64,000 nt of DNA from NCBI GenBank assembly GCA_023511585.1, contig JAIMBF010000002.1, forward strand, positions 22,881-86,880, given 5' to 3'. The DNA is from Terriglobia bacterium. GTDB taxonomy: Bacteria > Pseudomonadota > Alphaproteobacteria > Acetobacterales > Acetobacteraceae. Positions within the stretch are counted from its first letter, which is position 1, and each line of letters begins with the position of its first letter. A program made the translations under genes and the position numbers. The notes beneath the pieces were generated by a model. The model did not search any database and was not told the DNA's origin. It was given only the letters and a program-made list of their open reading frames with translations. Below are positions 7,861 to 16,689 of the stretch, one piece after another.

Positions 7861-9657
7861 ATGCCCGATTCAGCTCTGGTTTTCGGAGTTTCGCAAAGCC
7901 TCTCCGGCCGCCGGTGGCGTTGGCGCACGGCAACAAGCCCGGCGTCTGAACGCACGGGGCTGAGCATCGCCCAGCGTCTGGGCGTGCCGGAAATCCTCGG
8001 CCGGCTGCTTGCGTTGCGCGGTATCGGCGTCGAGGAAGCCGCAAATTTTCTAGAGCCGACGCTGCGTGCCCTGCTGCCGGACCCTTCGGTGCTTCAAGAC
8101 ATGGACCAAGCCGCCGAGCGCCTCGCCGCCGCGGTGCGCCGGGGAGAGCGTGTGGCGATTTTTGGCGACTATGATGTGGACGGCGCTTGCAGCACCGCGT
8201 TGATGGCGCAGTTTCTGCGCGGACTCGGCTGCGAAGTGATCCCCTACGTGCCGGATCGGCTGAGCGAGGGCTACGGCCCCAACGCGCCGGCCCTGCAAAG
8301 CCTGGCCGCGCAAGGAGCAAGCCTGATCGTTTGTGTCGATTGCGGAACCGGGGCAGGCGAGGTCTTTGCCAGTGTCGCCGGCAAGGCCGACGTCATTGTT
8401 CTGGACCATCACCAGGCGGCCGCGCCGACGCGCCCCGATATCCTGACGGTAAATCCGAACCGGCCTGATGACGGTTCGGGCCTGGGCCATGTCTGTGCAG
8501 CCGGGATCACGTTTTTGGCCGCGGTGGCGACGGTGCGATGCCTGCGCCGCGGAGGGTTTTTCGCCACGCGCGCCGAACCCGATCTGCTCGCTGCGCTGGA
8601 TTTGGTGGCGCTTGCTACCGTCTGCGACATGGTGCCGCTTTCCGGGCTCAACCGAGCATTGGTGGCGCAAGGATTGAAAGTGATGGCGCGACGCGGGCGG
8701 CCCGGTCTGGCCGCGTTGCTGAACGTCACGCAAGTGACCGATCCGCCCTCGGCTTTCACGTGCGGCTTCGTGCTTGGCCCGCGGATCAACGCTGCCGGCC
8801 GGATTGCGGAGGCGGATTTGGGGCTTCGCTTGTTGCTTTGCGAAGACCCGGCCGAAGCCCAAGGGCTTGCGGCGTTATTGGATTCGTTGAACCGCCAACG
8901 CCAGCACGTGGAAGCTTCGGTGCTGGCGGCCGCCACGGAAGCGGCGGAACGCCAAATAGCAAACGGGAATGCGGTGCTGTTCGTGGCTGCGCCGGCTTGG
9001 CATCCCGGCGTGGTGGGGATTGTGGCGGGGCGGTTGAAGGAGCGGTTCAATCGGCCCTCTTGCGTGGCGGGTGTTGTCGAGGGGATGGCCAAAGGTTCGG
9101 GCCGTTCGGTGCCTGGTCTGGATCTCGGAGCCGCCGTGCTCGCCGCCCGAAAAGCAGGCCTGCTTGCGGCCGGAGGCGGGCACGCCATGGCCGCCGGATT
9201 TTCGCTGGCGGCCGACCAAGTGCCCGATTTTCACGCGTTTTTGAACGAGCGGCTGGCCACGGCGAAAACCCTGCCAGCGGCCTCCGACCTCGCAATTGAA
9301 AGCCCGCTTGCGGTGGCAAGCGCCAATGCCGCGCTGGGTGAGACCCTCGCCCGTTTGGCGCCGTTCGGCGTGGGCAATGATGAGCCGGTGTTTGCGATCC
9401 CGCATGCGCGGGTTGTTCGGGCGGACCGGGTGGGGCAGCAGGGCGGCACCATACGCGCTTTTGTGGAAGGTGAAGGCGGCGGGCCGCGTCTGAAGGTGAT
9501 GTTGTTTCGGGCGCAGGAAAGCCCGCTCGCGGAGCCCCTGCTGCAAGGGCCAACCGGCCCGCGCTTGCACCTGGCCGGCCAGCTGCGGGCCGAGTCGTGG
9601 AACGGCCAAGTCTCCGCAAGCTTTCTGCTGTTGGATGCGGCTTGGGCAACTTCCTGA
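7861..9657 (+). CDS. recJ: Single-stranded-DNA-specific exonuclease RecJ
   Basis: RecJ degrades single-stranded DNA 5' to 3' in recombination and mismatch repair. The 598-residue protein carries DHH-family motif I (FGDYDVDGACS), motif III (VLDHHQ), the CDMVPL segment and the DHHA1 motif AAGGGHAMAAGF, followed by an OB-fold C-terminus. The length is typical. It is the last gene of the alaC-hom-glpX-recJ run and converges with the dioxygenase gene across 32 bases, where no clear terminator hairpin is visible. Confidence 0.96.
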   Translation: MPDSALVFGVSQSLSGRRWRWRTATSPASERTGLSIAQRLGVPEILGRLLALRGIGVEEAANFLEPTLRALLPDPSVLQDMDQAAERLAAAVRRGERVAIFGDYDVDGACSTALMAQFLRGLGCEVIPYVPDRLSEGYGPNAPALQSLAAQGASLIVCVDCGTGAGEVFASVAGKADVIVLDHHQAAAPTRPDILTVNPNRPDDGSGLGHVCAAGITFLAAVATVRCLRRGGFFATRAEPDLLAALDLVALATVCDMVPLSGLNRALVAQGLKVMARRGRPGLAALLNVTQVTDPPSAFTCGFVLGPRINAAGRIAEADLGLRLLLCEDPAEAQGLAALLDSLNRQRQHVEASVLAAATEAAERQIANGNAVLFVAAPAWHPGVVGIVAGRLKERFNRPSCVAGVVEGMAKGSGRSVPGLDLGAAVLAARKAGLLAAGGGHAMAAGFSLAADQVPDFHAFLNERLATAKTLPAASDLAIESPLAVASANAALGETLARLAPFGVGNDEPVFAIPHARVVRADRVGQQGGTIRAFVEGEGGGPRLKVMLFRAQESPLAEPLLQGPTGPRLHLAGQLRAESWNGQVSASFLLLDAAWATS

Positions 9658-9689
9658 AGGAGAGAGATCCGGCAAGCCATGCCGTGCCT

Positions 9690-10649
9690 TCAGGCGCGGC
9701 GCCGGGTGCGGGTGAGGCCCAGTCTCCGGGCGATCTTGCGGGCGGAGGAGAAGAGCAAGGCAGGTGCGGGGAAAGGCTTGGGGAGAATCGCCCCTTTCAC
9801 CGTCTTCCCGGTGGTGATGTCGAAAGGCTCGCGCAGCAGAATGGTACCGCGGAAGAGGTCGGAGCCGAGCGGCGTGTAATAGCCGCAGCCCTCGAAGAGG
9901 TAATGCGTCACCTGGCTCCAGCGGGTGCGGGCGCGGTTCTTATGGGCCTCCCCGCCATGTAGCAGATTGGCCGTCCAGATCAGCGCTTGGCCCAAGCGGG
10001 CGTGAAAGCGAAGCGGCTTGAGATCGAGCGCGGCGATCATCCGCTCCCAAGTGTCCTCGAAGAGGGGGTAGCGGTCGTAGACCCCGACGAGGCTTGCGGG
10101 ATCGATGCCGAGCGCGGCGTTGTCGAGCACGGGCAGGCGATGGCTTCCCGGATAATAGACGAGCGGGCCGTTGTCTTCGCCGATATCCTCGAGGGCGACC
10201 CAGACGCCGCACATCCATCGCTCAGGATACGAACTGAAATGCACGCTGTCGCTGTGAGCGCGTTGCTGCGAGCCGAAAGGAAAGTTGAGGGTCTGAAACG
10301 GAAAGGCACGCCGCCTGTAGAGCCGGGAGAGGAGATCGAGGATCTCAGAATTGCAAGCGATGGCCCGCACGTCCTCCTCGAACTGCCAGGCATCCTGCAG
10401 GCGGAGCGAGTGCTCCCGCCCCGCTCTGAAGCCCTCCATGTCAAAGCACGGGGCAAGCGCGCGCTTGATGCGCTCGGCGCGGGCGCCGATTTCGGGGTCG
10501 GGGAAGTCGATCACAGCGAATCCATCGCGTGCGAGCGTCCCGGCAAGTGCCGCGAGCTCTGGATCAGCATCGGCGAAGAGGCTGGCAAAGAAGGGGCTCT
10601 CGATATGCGGCACCCCGGGCAGCGGGTGATCGGGAGGCGGATTGATCAT
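9690..10649 (-). CDS. Phytanoyl-CoA dioxygenase (PhyH) family protein
   Basis: This 319-residue Fe(II)/2-oxoglutarate-dependent oxygenase has the metal facial triad: His132 and Asp134 in RAHSDSVHFS and the distal His231 in NLLHGGEAHKNRARTR, with Arg243 as the likely 2-oxoglutarate anchor. Members hydroxylate lipids, small metabolites or secondary-metabolite precursors; the substrate is unknown. It is a lone gene between recJ and tRNA-Thr, convergent with recJ, and its promoter would be in the 10650-10755 gap. Its isolated position beside a tRNA suggests an accessory gene, but no mobility genes or attachment repeats are visible. Confidence 0.88.
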   Translation of the reverse strand: MINPPPDHPLPGVPHIESPFFASLFADADPELAALAGTLARDGFAVIDFPDPEIGARAERIKRALAPCFDMEGFRAGREHSLRLQDAWQFEEDVRAIACNSEILDLLSRLYRRRAFPFQTLNFPFGSQQRAHSDSVHFSSYPERWMCGVWVALEDIGEDNGPLVYYPGSHRLPVLDNAALGIDPASLVGVYDRYPLFEDTWERMIAALDLKPLRFHARLGQALIWTANLLHGGEAHKNRARTRWSQVTHYLFEGCGYYTPLGSDLFRGTILLREPFDITTGKTVKGAILPKPFPAPALLFSSARKIARRLGLTRTRRRA

Positions 10650-11021
10650 GATCCCTCTTTGAACGAAACGGAGAAGGAAAATTCTAGATCGCGGCCTCGA
10701 CCTTCGTAAACCGCACCAGGCCGTGAATTTCGGCCGATCCCGTTGATTTTGTCGATGCCGGGTGAGGGATTTGAACCCCCGGCCTTCGGTTTACAAAACC
10801 GCTGCACTACCGCTGTGCTAACCCGGCCCAGAATTCGGGCAAGCCTCTGTCATGCGCACATTTCCACCGCCGCCGAGGCGCCCCAAACACCGCTCCGCCC
10901 CCGATTTCCCTGCGCGACCGAATCAACCCAGCCTGCTTTTCCGGCAAGCTTTGCTTCCGTCTCGATGCCCTCTATAAGGCGGTTGGCTCCATCAACCTCG
11001 GTCTCGCACGGAACTCTACGG
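10650..11021. other. 372-base gap containing tRNA-Thr and two divergent promoter regions
   Basis: No protein-coding gene of its own is convincing here. The stretch holds the leader of the dioxygenase gene (10650-10755), tRNA-Thr on the minus strand (10756-10827), and the upstream region of the methyltransferase-like gene (10828-11021). An open frame running through the tRNA into the methyltransferase has no family similarity upstream of residue Met at 11022, so I treat it as an artefact. Confidence 0.7.
10756..10827 (-). tRNA. tRNA-Thr(TGT)
   Basis: The minus strand folds into a full 72-base cloverleaf. The acceptor arms are GCCGGGT/ACCCGGC, the D stem is GCAC/GTGC with a 7-base loop containing GG, the anticodon loop is TTTGTAA (anticodon TGT) and the T arm has the loop TTCAAAT. 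The outermost anticodon-stem pair is G-A. The discriminator base is A and CCA is not encoded. The sequence around the anticodon arm is the usual alphaproteobacterial tRNA-Thr(TGT) pattern. Confidence 0.95.
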
Positions 11022-11693
11022 ATGGATGTTTTCGCCCCGGATTTTAGCGATGCCCGCCAGCGGATGATAGACGGGCAATTGCGGCCGAACAAGGTCACCG
11101 ATCAGCGAATCCTGGACGCGATGGGCGCGCTCCCGCGGGAAGATTTTTTGCCCCCCGAGCTCGCATCCTTTGCCTACATTGACGAAGATGTTCCGCTCGG
11201 CAACGGGCGCGTCTTGATGGAACCCCTGGTGCTTGCGCGGCTGGTGCAGCTTGCCGCCCCCCAAGCGGGCGAGTGCGCCTTGGTCGTCGGCGCCGGAGTC
11301 GGCTACGGAGCGGCGGTCTTGGCCGCTTGTGGCGCGAACGTGACAGCTCTTGAGGAAGATCCCGATCTGCTCGCGCGGGCGCGCGCCGTGCTTGCCATCC
11401 ATGCGCCTTCGGTGCGCGTGGTGAACGGCCCGCTCGTCGAGGGCTGGCCGAGCGGTGCGCCCTGGGATGTGATCTTGATCGAGGGCGCGGTCGCAGAGGT
11501 GCCGAACACCATTGCCGGCCAGCTCCGCCTTGAGCGCGGCCGGCTGGTGACCGTCTTGCGAAAGCCCGCCGAACGCATCGGCCGCGGCATCTTGGCGGAG
11601 GCGACGGCGGAAGGCGTTGCCGCGCGGCCCATGTTCGACTGCGCGACCCCCTATCTGCCGCAATTCCAGCCGAAGCCGCATTTTGTATTTTAG
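11022..11693 (+). CDS. Protein-L-isoaspartate O-methyltransferase-like protein with altered active site
   Basis: The 223-residue protein has the PIMT fold order: REDFLP near residue 39, the AYIDEDVPLG segment, and SAM-binding motif I VVGAGVGYG at 88-96. The segment that should read GxGQTISQP, which binds the isoaspartyl substrate in true PIMTs, reads GNGRVLMEP (60-68), so repair activity is doubtful. I chose the ATG at 11022 because the family similarity begins there (MDVFAPDFSDARQRMIDGQL). It lies 141 bases upstream of tolC, a pairing I recall from other alphaproteobacteria. The substrate is unknown. Confidence 0.85.
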   Translation: MDVFAPDFSDARQRMIDGQLRPNKVTDQRILDAMGALPREDFLPPELASFAYIDEDVPLGNGRVLMEPLVLARLVQLAAPQAGECALVVGAGVGYGAAVLAACGANVTALEEDPDLLARARAVLAIHAPSVRVVNGPLVEGWPSGAPWDVILIEGAVAEVPNTIAGQLRLERGRLVTVLRKPAERIGRGILAEATAEGVAARPMFDCATPYLPQFQPKPHFVF

Positions 11694-11834
11694 TTTAAGC
11701 TCCACCCTTCTTGATCTATTCTGAGCGCTGCCCAAGGGTTGGCGCGCGAACGCCCCTGTGGCAAAACAGAGAGAGGATTTCCGCCCTGGCTTGAGTAACG
11801 CGCCCAGAAGGAGGATTCCGGAGGATCGAGAGGC

Positions 11835-13289
11835 ATGCAAAAGTGGAGCGCGCTTTTCATAGGAGGGTTGTTGGCGTGGTCCGCAGGGTCGGCTCTCGCC
11901 CAGCAAGCAACGCCGCAAGCGCCTCAAAAAATAACGGCGCAGGTCACCCAATCAACGAAACCGCGGGCAGGCCAGCAGGTAACCCTCCAACATGCCCTCG
12001 CAGCGGCCTATTCCAACAATCCGGTCCTGTTGCAGGAGCGCGCACATTTGCGTTCGATCGACGAAAATGTGCCGACCGCCCTGGCAGGCTGGCACCCGAC
12101 CATCATCGGCAACGGCCAGGCAGGCTTCGCCGCGGGTACATTTTTCTTCTTCGCCCCGCCCGTGATCGCGGCCCAGCGTGGATTTAATCTCGGCCAGCTG
12201 ACGATTACGCAGCCGATTTACACCGGCGGTAAGGTGCACGCGCAAGTCGCGCAGGCAAAAAACCAGGTCATGGCGGAGCGGGCGCGGTTGATCGCAACCG
12301 AACAGCAGGTTTTTCAACAAGCCGTCAGCGCTTATGTGGGCGTGATCGCGGCGCAACAAATCTTGCAGCTCAATATCAACAACGAGCTGGTCCTGACCAA
12401 ACAACTCGAAGCCACAACCGATCGTTTTCGCGTGGGCGAGCTTACCCGCACCGATGTCGCGCAAGCCGAGGCGGCGCTGGCAGCCGCACGCTCGCAGCGG
12501 GAAACGGCGGAAGGCAGTTTGGAAACTGCGCGCGCCACCTATCGGCAAGTGATCGGCGAGGAACCGGCGAACCTTATTGAGCCGCAACCGCTGAAATTGC
12601 CGGTGAAGACCAACGATGCAGCCAATCGGCTTGCGGCAGCCAACAATCCCAATGTGGTTGCGGCCTTGTTCGATCATGCGACGGCCAAAGATGCTCTGGA
12701 TGCCGCCTATGCCGCGCTGATGCCCACAGTCAACGTGCAAGCCCAAGGCTTTAGCATCAACAACCAATCGTTTCCGAAGTCCTACAGTCGCGGCGGCACG
12801 CTGACCGCGAACCTGAATTTGCCGATCTATCAAGGCGGTTCGGAATATGCGGCGATCCGAGCCGCACGACAAAGCGAGCAAGCGGCGCGCAAAGCTTTGG
12901 ATAATGCGCGCCGGGTGGCCGTGCAGCAAGCAACCGCCGCATGGCAAACCTTAATGGCAGCCCGTGCCGCGGTGGAGAGCGACCGCGCTTCCGTTCGCGC
13001 CAACGAAATTGCCTTGGAGGGAATTCAACGCGAGGCTTTAGTGGGCAGCCGCACCATTCTCGATGTGTTGATCACGACGCAGCAATTGCTGACGTCCGAG
13101 GTGACTTTGGTGCAGGACCTCGCGACTTTGGTAAACAATTCCTACAATCTGGCGGCCGCCGTCGGCCGGCTCACGGCACGAGATCTCGCCTTGCCGGTGC
13201 CGCTCTACGATGAAACCGCTTATTATAATGCCGTACGCTCGCGCTGGTTCGGCACAGGCGATTATGCAACCGACCAGCCAGGCCGCTGA
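11835..13289 (+). CDS. tolC: TolC-family outer membrane efflux channel
   Basis: This 484-residue protein has a signal peptide ending near ALAQQ (residues 1-23) and the long alternating helices of the outer membrane efflux protein family, including the repeated segments YTGGKVHAQVAQAKNQV and YQGGSEYAAIRAARQSEQA, the two halves of the internal duplication. It should form a trimeric exit duct for type I secretion or drug efflux systems. AGGAGG and GAGG ribosome-binding sequences precede the ATG. The ABC exporter at 56746-61831 and the PopZ-like and valS genes downstream are in the same window, but no dedicated partner pump is adjacent. Confidence 0.93.
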   Translation: MQKWSALFIGGLLAWSAGSALAQQATPQAPQKITAQVTQSTKPRAGQQVTLQHALAAAYSNNPVLLQERAHLRSIDENVPTALAGWHPTIIGNGQAGFAAGTFFFFAPPVIAAQRGFNLGQLTITQPIYTGGKVHAQVAQAKNQVMAERARLIATEQQVFQQAVSAYVGVIAAQQILQLNINNELVLTKQLEATTDRFRVGELTRTDVAQAEAALAAARSQRETAEGSLETARATYRQVIGEEPANLIEPQPLKLPVKTNDAANRLAAANNPNVVAALFDHATAKDALDAAYAALMPTVNVQAQGFSINNQSFPKSYSRGGTLTANLNLPIYQGGSEYAAIRAARQSEQAARKALDNARRVAVQQATAAWQTLMAARAAVESDRASVRANEIALEGIQREALVGSRTILDVLITTQQLLTSEVTLVQDLATLVNNSYNLAAAVGRLTARDLALPVPLYDETAYYNAVRSRWFGTGDYATDQPGR

Positions 13290-13319
13290 GCGCTTTATGA
13301 AGCAAGGATTGGGCACAGT

Positions 13320-13850
13320 ATGAGCAGCCCCGAAGCATCGAAACCGGCCGAAGGCCAGGAACTCTCTATGGAGGACATCCTTGCCTCAATTCGGCGGATC
13401 TTAAGCGAGGAAGAGCCCGCTGCCTCACAACCGCAGCGGATAGAACGAGAAGATATTCTTGAGCTTGATGAGTCGATGATGGTCATGCCGCAATCGGAGC
13501 CGAACCAGCACAGCGGGGGTGAGCCCACGCCGGAGAAAGCCAGCGCTGTTCCGGAGAAGAAAGAAAAACAGCCGGAAGCGGCGGCTTCCGTATCTTCAAC
13601 AGAACCTGATTCAGGCCTGATTACGGCGACAACTGCCGAGGAGACGGCGGCCTCGATTGTCGGTCTGATGCGCACGCTCGCCCGCGAGCGTTTTACGCAA
13701 ACCCACCGCGAAGGCCCTACGATCGAAGATTTAGTACGTGCCGAGCTGCGCCCGTTACTGAAGGAATGGCTTAATCAGCATCTGCCGTCTTTGGTTGAAC
13801 GTTTGGTACAGGCCGAGATCGAGCGCGTTGTCGGCCGTACGCTGCCCTGA
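13320..13850 (+). CDS. PopZ-family (DUF2497) polar organising protein
   Basis: The 176-residue protein has the two hallmark ends of the DUF2497/PopZ family: the N-terminal helix SMEDILASIRRILSEEE (about residues 16-32) and the C-terminal oligomerisation helices from about 135 (IEDLVRAELRPLLKEWLNQH, then LVERLVQAEIERVVGRTL). Between them is an acidic, Pro/Ser-rich, probably disordered linker. In Caulobacter PopZ forms a polar matrix that anchors chromosome origins. Position between tolC and valS is the usual alphaproteobacterial arrangement. It starts 30 bases after tolC. Confidence 0.88.
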   Translation: MSSPEASKPAEGQELSMEDILASIRRILSEEEPAASQPQRIEREDILELDESMMVMPQSEPNQHSGGEPTPEKASAVPEKKEKQPEAAASVSSTEPDSGLITATTAEETAASIVGLMRTLARERFTQTHREGPTIEDLVRAELRPLLKEWLNQHLPSLVERLVQAEIERVVGRTLP

Positions 13851-13937
13851 TTGGTAAGCATATCGGCGTTTTTCCGCACCGGCCGCCTGCGCAAGCTCGC
13901 CGGCTAACGGAGAGAAGAAATTCGAACAATAGGTTCC

Positions 13938-16652
13938 ATGTTAGAAAAAAACTATTCGCCAGGCGAATTCGAGCAGCGCCTTTATGAAGGATGGGAAGCA
14001 GCCGGTGCATTTGCGGCGCGGCCGAACTCTCCCGCGAAACCCTTTACCATTATGATCCCGCCGCCGAACGTTACCGGCAGCCTGCACATGGGCCATGCGC
14101 TGACCTTCACGTTGCAGGATGTGCTGATTCGCTGGCGACGCATGCAAGGCTACGACGCGCTCTGGCAACCCGGAACGGATCATGCAGGTATTGCCACGCA
14201 AATGGTGGTAGAACGCTTGTTGGCGGCCGAAGGATTAAACCGGCAAACCCTCGGACGCGAAGCGTTTCTTGCGCGTGTGTGGCGTTGGAAAGAGGAATCG
14301 GGCGGCTCGATTACGCGCCAGTTGCGACGGCTCGGCGCCTCATTGGACTGGGCGCGCGAGCGTTTCACCATGGATCCCGGGCTTTCGCGCGCTGTTCGCG
14401 AGGTCTTTGTCCGGCTTTACCGCGAAGGTTTGATCTATCGCGACCGGCGCTTGGTGAACTGGGACCCCGAACTTCAATCGGCGATCTCCGATCTTGAAGT
14501 AGAGAACCGAGAGGTTAAAGGTCATCTCTGGTATATTCGCTACCCGATTGCCGATGCGCCCGAGCGCTTTATCGTGGTGGCGACCACGCGACCGGAAACG
14601 ATGCTCGGCGACGTTGCGATCGCCGTCCACCCCGAAGATACGCGCTATGCAGATCTCGTGGGCCGCACGGCGATCTTGCCGCTTGTTGGAAGACGCATAC
14701 CCATCATCGCCGATCCCCATTCCGATCCCGAAAAAGGCACCGGTGCGGTAAAAATAACGCCGGCCCATGATTTCAACGACTTCGCGGTCGGCGTAAGACA
14801 CCATTTACCGATGCCTTCGGTGCTTGATCGGCAAGCCTGCATCGACATTTCGGAAATTTCCGGCGAACTCGTTACGATTCCCGGCCTAGCGGAGCCGGAA
14901 ACGGTGCGTGCCCTTGCGGGGCAGGATCGTTTTGCCGCACGCCGCGCAATCGTCGATGCCCTTGGCCGGCTTGGCTTGCTTGAGAAAATAGAGCCGCATA
15001 CCCACCAAGTCCCTCACGGAGACCGCTCCGGCGCACCTATCGAGCCGCGTCTGACCACGCAATGGTTTTGCAATGCCGCGGAACTGGCAAAGGCCGCGAT
15101 TGCCGCAGTGGAAACCGGGAAAACGCGTTTCGTTCCGAAACAATGGGAAAACACCTTTTTCGCCTGGATGCGCGATATTCAGCCTTGGTGCATCAGCCGG
15201 CAGCTTTGGTGGGGCCATCGGATTCCGGCCTGGTACGGGCCCGATGGGCAAATCTTCGTCGCGATGGAGGAAGCGGAAGCCGTCGCATTGGCACGCGCGG
15301 CGTATGGGAAAGAGGTTCCCCTGAAACAGGACGAAGATGTGCTGGATACCTGGTTTTCTTCCGCGCTTTGGCCGTTTTCCACGCTGGGTTGGCCCGAACA
15401 AACGCCGGATCTGCAAAGATATTATCCCACTGACGTCTTGGTAACGGGGTTCGATATCATCTTCTTTTGGGTTGCGCGGATGATGATGATGGGACTCCAT
15501 TTCATGGGCGACGTGCCGTTTCGCACCGTGTGCATTCACGGCCTCGTGCGCGACGAGCGCGGCCAGAAGATGTCGAAGTCGCGCGGCAATGTTATCGATC
15601 CGCTGGAACTGATCGAACAATACGGGGCCGATGCGCTGCGTTTTGCCATCGCCGCCGCGACAGGGCCCGGGCGTGACATCAAACTTGGGGCTGCACGTGT
15701 GGAAGGCGCCCGCAATTTCGTTACCAAACTCTGGAATGCCGCCCGCTTCTGCGAAATGCACGGGGTGAGCGGCAAAACGGCGTTTCAGCCGGAAACGGCG
15801 AGGTTACCGCTTTGCCGCTGGGTCCTGGATGCCGCGAACCGTGCTATTGAGGATGCCACCGCGGCGCTCGAGGCCTATCGGTTCGACGAATACGCGCAAG
15901 TCTGCTACAAATTCACCTGGAATACGTTTTGCGACTGGTTTCTGGAATTCGCAAAACCCGCGCTTGAAGATGCGGCCGCGGCAGAAGAAGTGCGCGGCAC
16001 GGCTTCTTATGTTCTGGGCACTCTTTTGCGCCTTTTGCATCCCGTCATCCCGTTCGTGAGCGAACATCTCTGGGATCATTTCGGTTTCGACGAACCGCTT
16101 TCGTTAATCCGCGCACCTTGGCCCTCCGCCTGTCGTGTTTATCAGCCGGACGCGGCGCGGCGCGATCTCGATCTTATTGTCCGGATCATCTCGGAAGTGC
16201 GTTCGGCGAGAAACGCTCTTCATGTTCCCGCCAAAGCGCGTTTTCCATTGCTTATCCGCAATATCATCGCTTCCGGGAAGCGCGATCTCTTTGCCGAGTC
16301 TATTCTCCCCTTTGTCGAGCAAATCTGCCGCCTTGCCGGCGTTTCGGAAGTGCGGATTGCCGAAGGCGCCCCCCCGGAACAGGCAGCCCAGATCGCGCTT
16401 GCGGAACTGGAGATTGTTCTGCCCCTAGCCGGCGTGATCGACACGAAGGCCGAGGCCGCTCGGCTCGCACGTGAGGCGGAAGCCCTTCAACGCGATATCG
16501 GCAAGCTTGATGCCAAGCTGACGAACGCGGATTTTCTGGCGCGCGCGCCGGCAGAGGTTGTTGAAGAAACCAAACGACGTCGTGACGAACTCGACATGGA
16601 ACACGCTCGGGTCAAATTCGCAATCCGGTCACTGCATGCAACGGCCGATTAG
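13938..16652 (+). CDS. valS: Valyl-tRNA synthetase
   Basis: This 904-residue class I synthetase charges tRNA-Val. The HIGH-type motif is HMGH within PPNVTGSLHMGHAL (about residues 38-51) and the KMSKS motif is KMSKSRGNVIDP. The editing domain, DALRF anticodon-binding region and the C-terminal coiled-coil arm (ARLAREAEALQRDIGKLDAK) are all present, so it is full length. It follows the PopZ-like gene by 87 bases and is followed by ilvD after 37 bases. Confidence 0.97.
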   Translation: MLEKNYSPGEFEQRLYEGWEAAGAFAARPNSPAKPFTIMIPPPNVTGSLHMGHALTFTLQDVLIRWRRMQGYDALWQPGTDHAGIATQMVVERLLAAEGLNRQTLGREAFLARVWRWKEESGGSITRQLRRLGASLDWARERFTMDPGLSRAVREVFVRLYREGLIYRDRRLVNWDPELQSAISDLEVENREVKGHLWYIRYPIADAPERFIVVATTRPETMLGDVAIAVHPEDTRYADLVGRTAILPLVGRRIPIIADPHSDPEKGTGAVKITPAHDFNDFAVGVRHHLPMPSVLDRQACIDISEISGELVTIPGLAEPETVRALAGQDRFAARRAIVDALGRLGLLEKIEPHTHQVPHGDRSGAPIEPRLTTQWFCNAAELAKAAIAAVETGKTRFVPKQWENTFFAWMRDIQPWCISRQLWWGHRIPAWYGPDGQIFVAMEEAEAVALARAAYGKEVPLKQDEDVLDTWFSSALWPFSTLGWPEQTPDLQRYYPTDVLVTGFDIIFFWVARMMMMGLHFMGDVPFRTVCIHGLVRDERGQKMSKSRGNVIDPLELIEQYGADALRFAIAAATGPGRDIKLGAARVEGARNFVTKLWNAARFCEMHGVSGKTAFQPETARLPLCRWVLDAANRAIEDATAALEAYRFDEYAQVCYKFTWNTFCDWFLEFAKPALEDAAAAEEVRGTASYVLGTLLRLLHPVIPFVSEHLWDHFGFDEPLSLIRAPWPSACRVYQPDAARRDLDLIVRIISEVRSARNALHVPAKARFPLLIRNIIASGKRDLFAESILPFVEQICRLAGVSEVRIAEGAPPEQAAQIALAELEIVLPLAGVIDTKAEAARLAREAEALQRDIGKLDAKLTNADFLARAPAEVVEETKRRRDELDMEHARVKFAIRSLHATAD

Positions 16653-16689
16653 GCACGCGCGCAAGGACGCAAATAAGGGAGCTTTCGCG

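Noticed and set aside
10756..10827. Integration site at tRNA-Thr
   Set aside because: No integrase is present and I find no second copy of the tRNA 3' end nearby.
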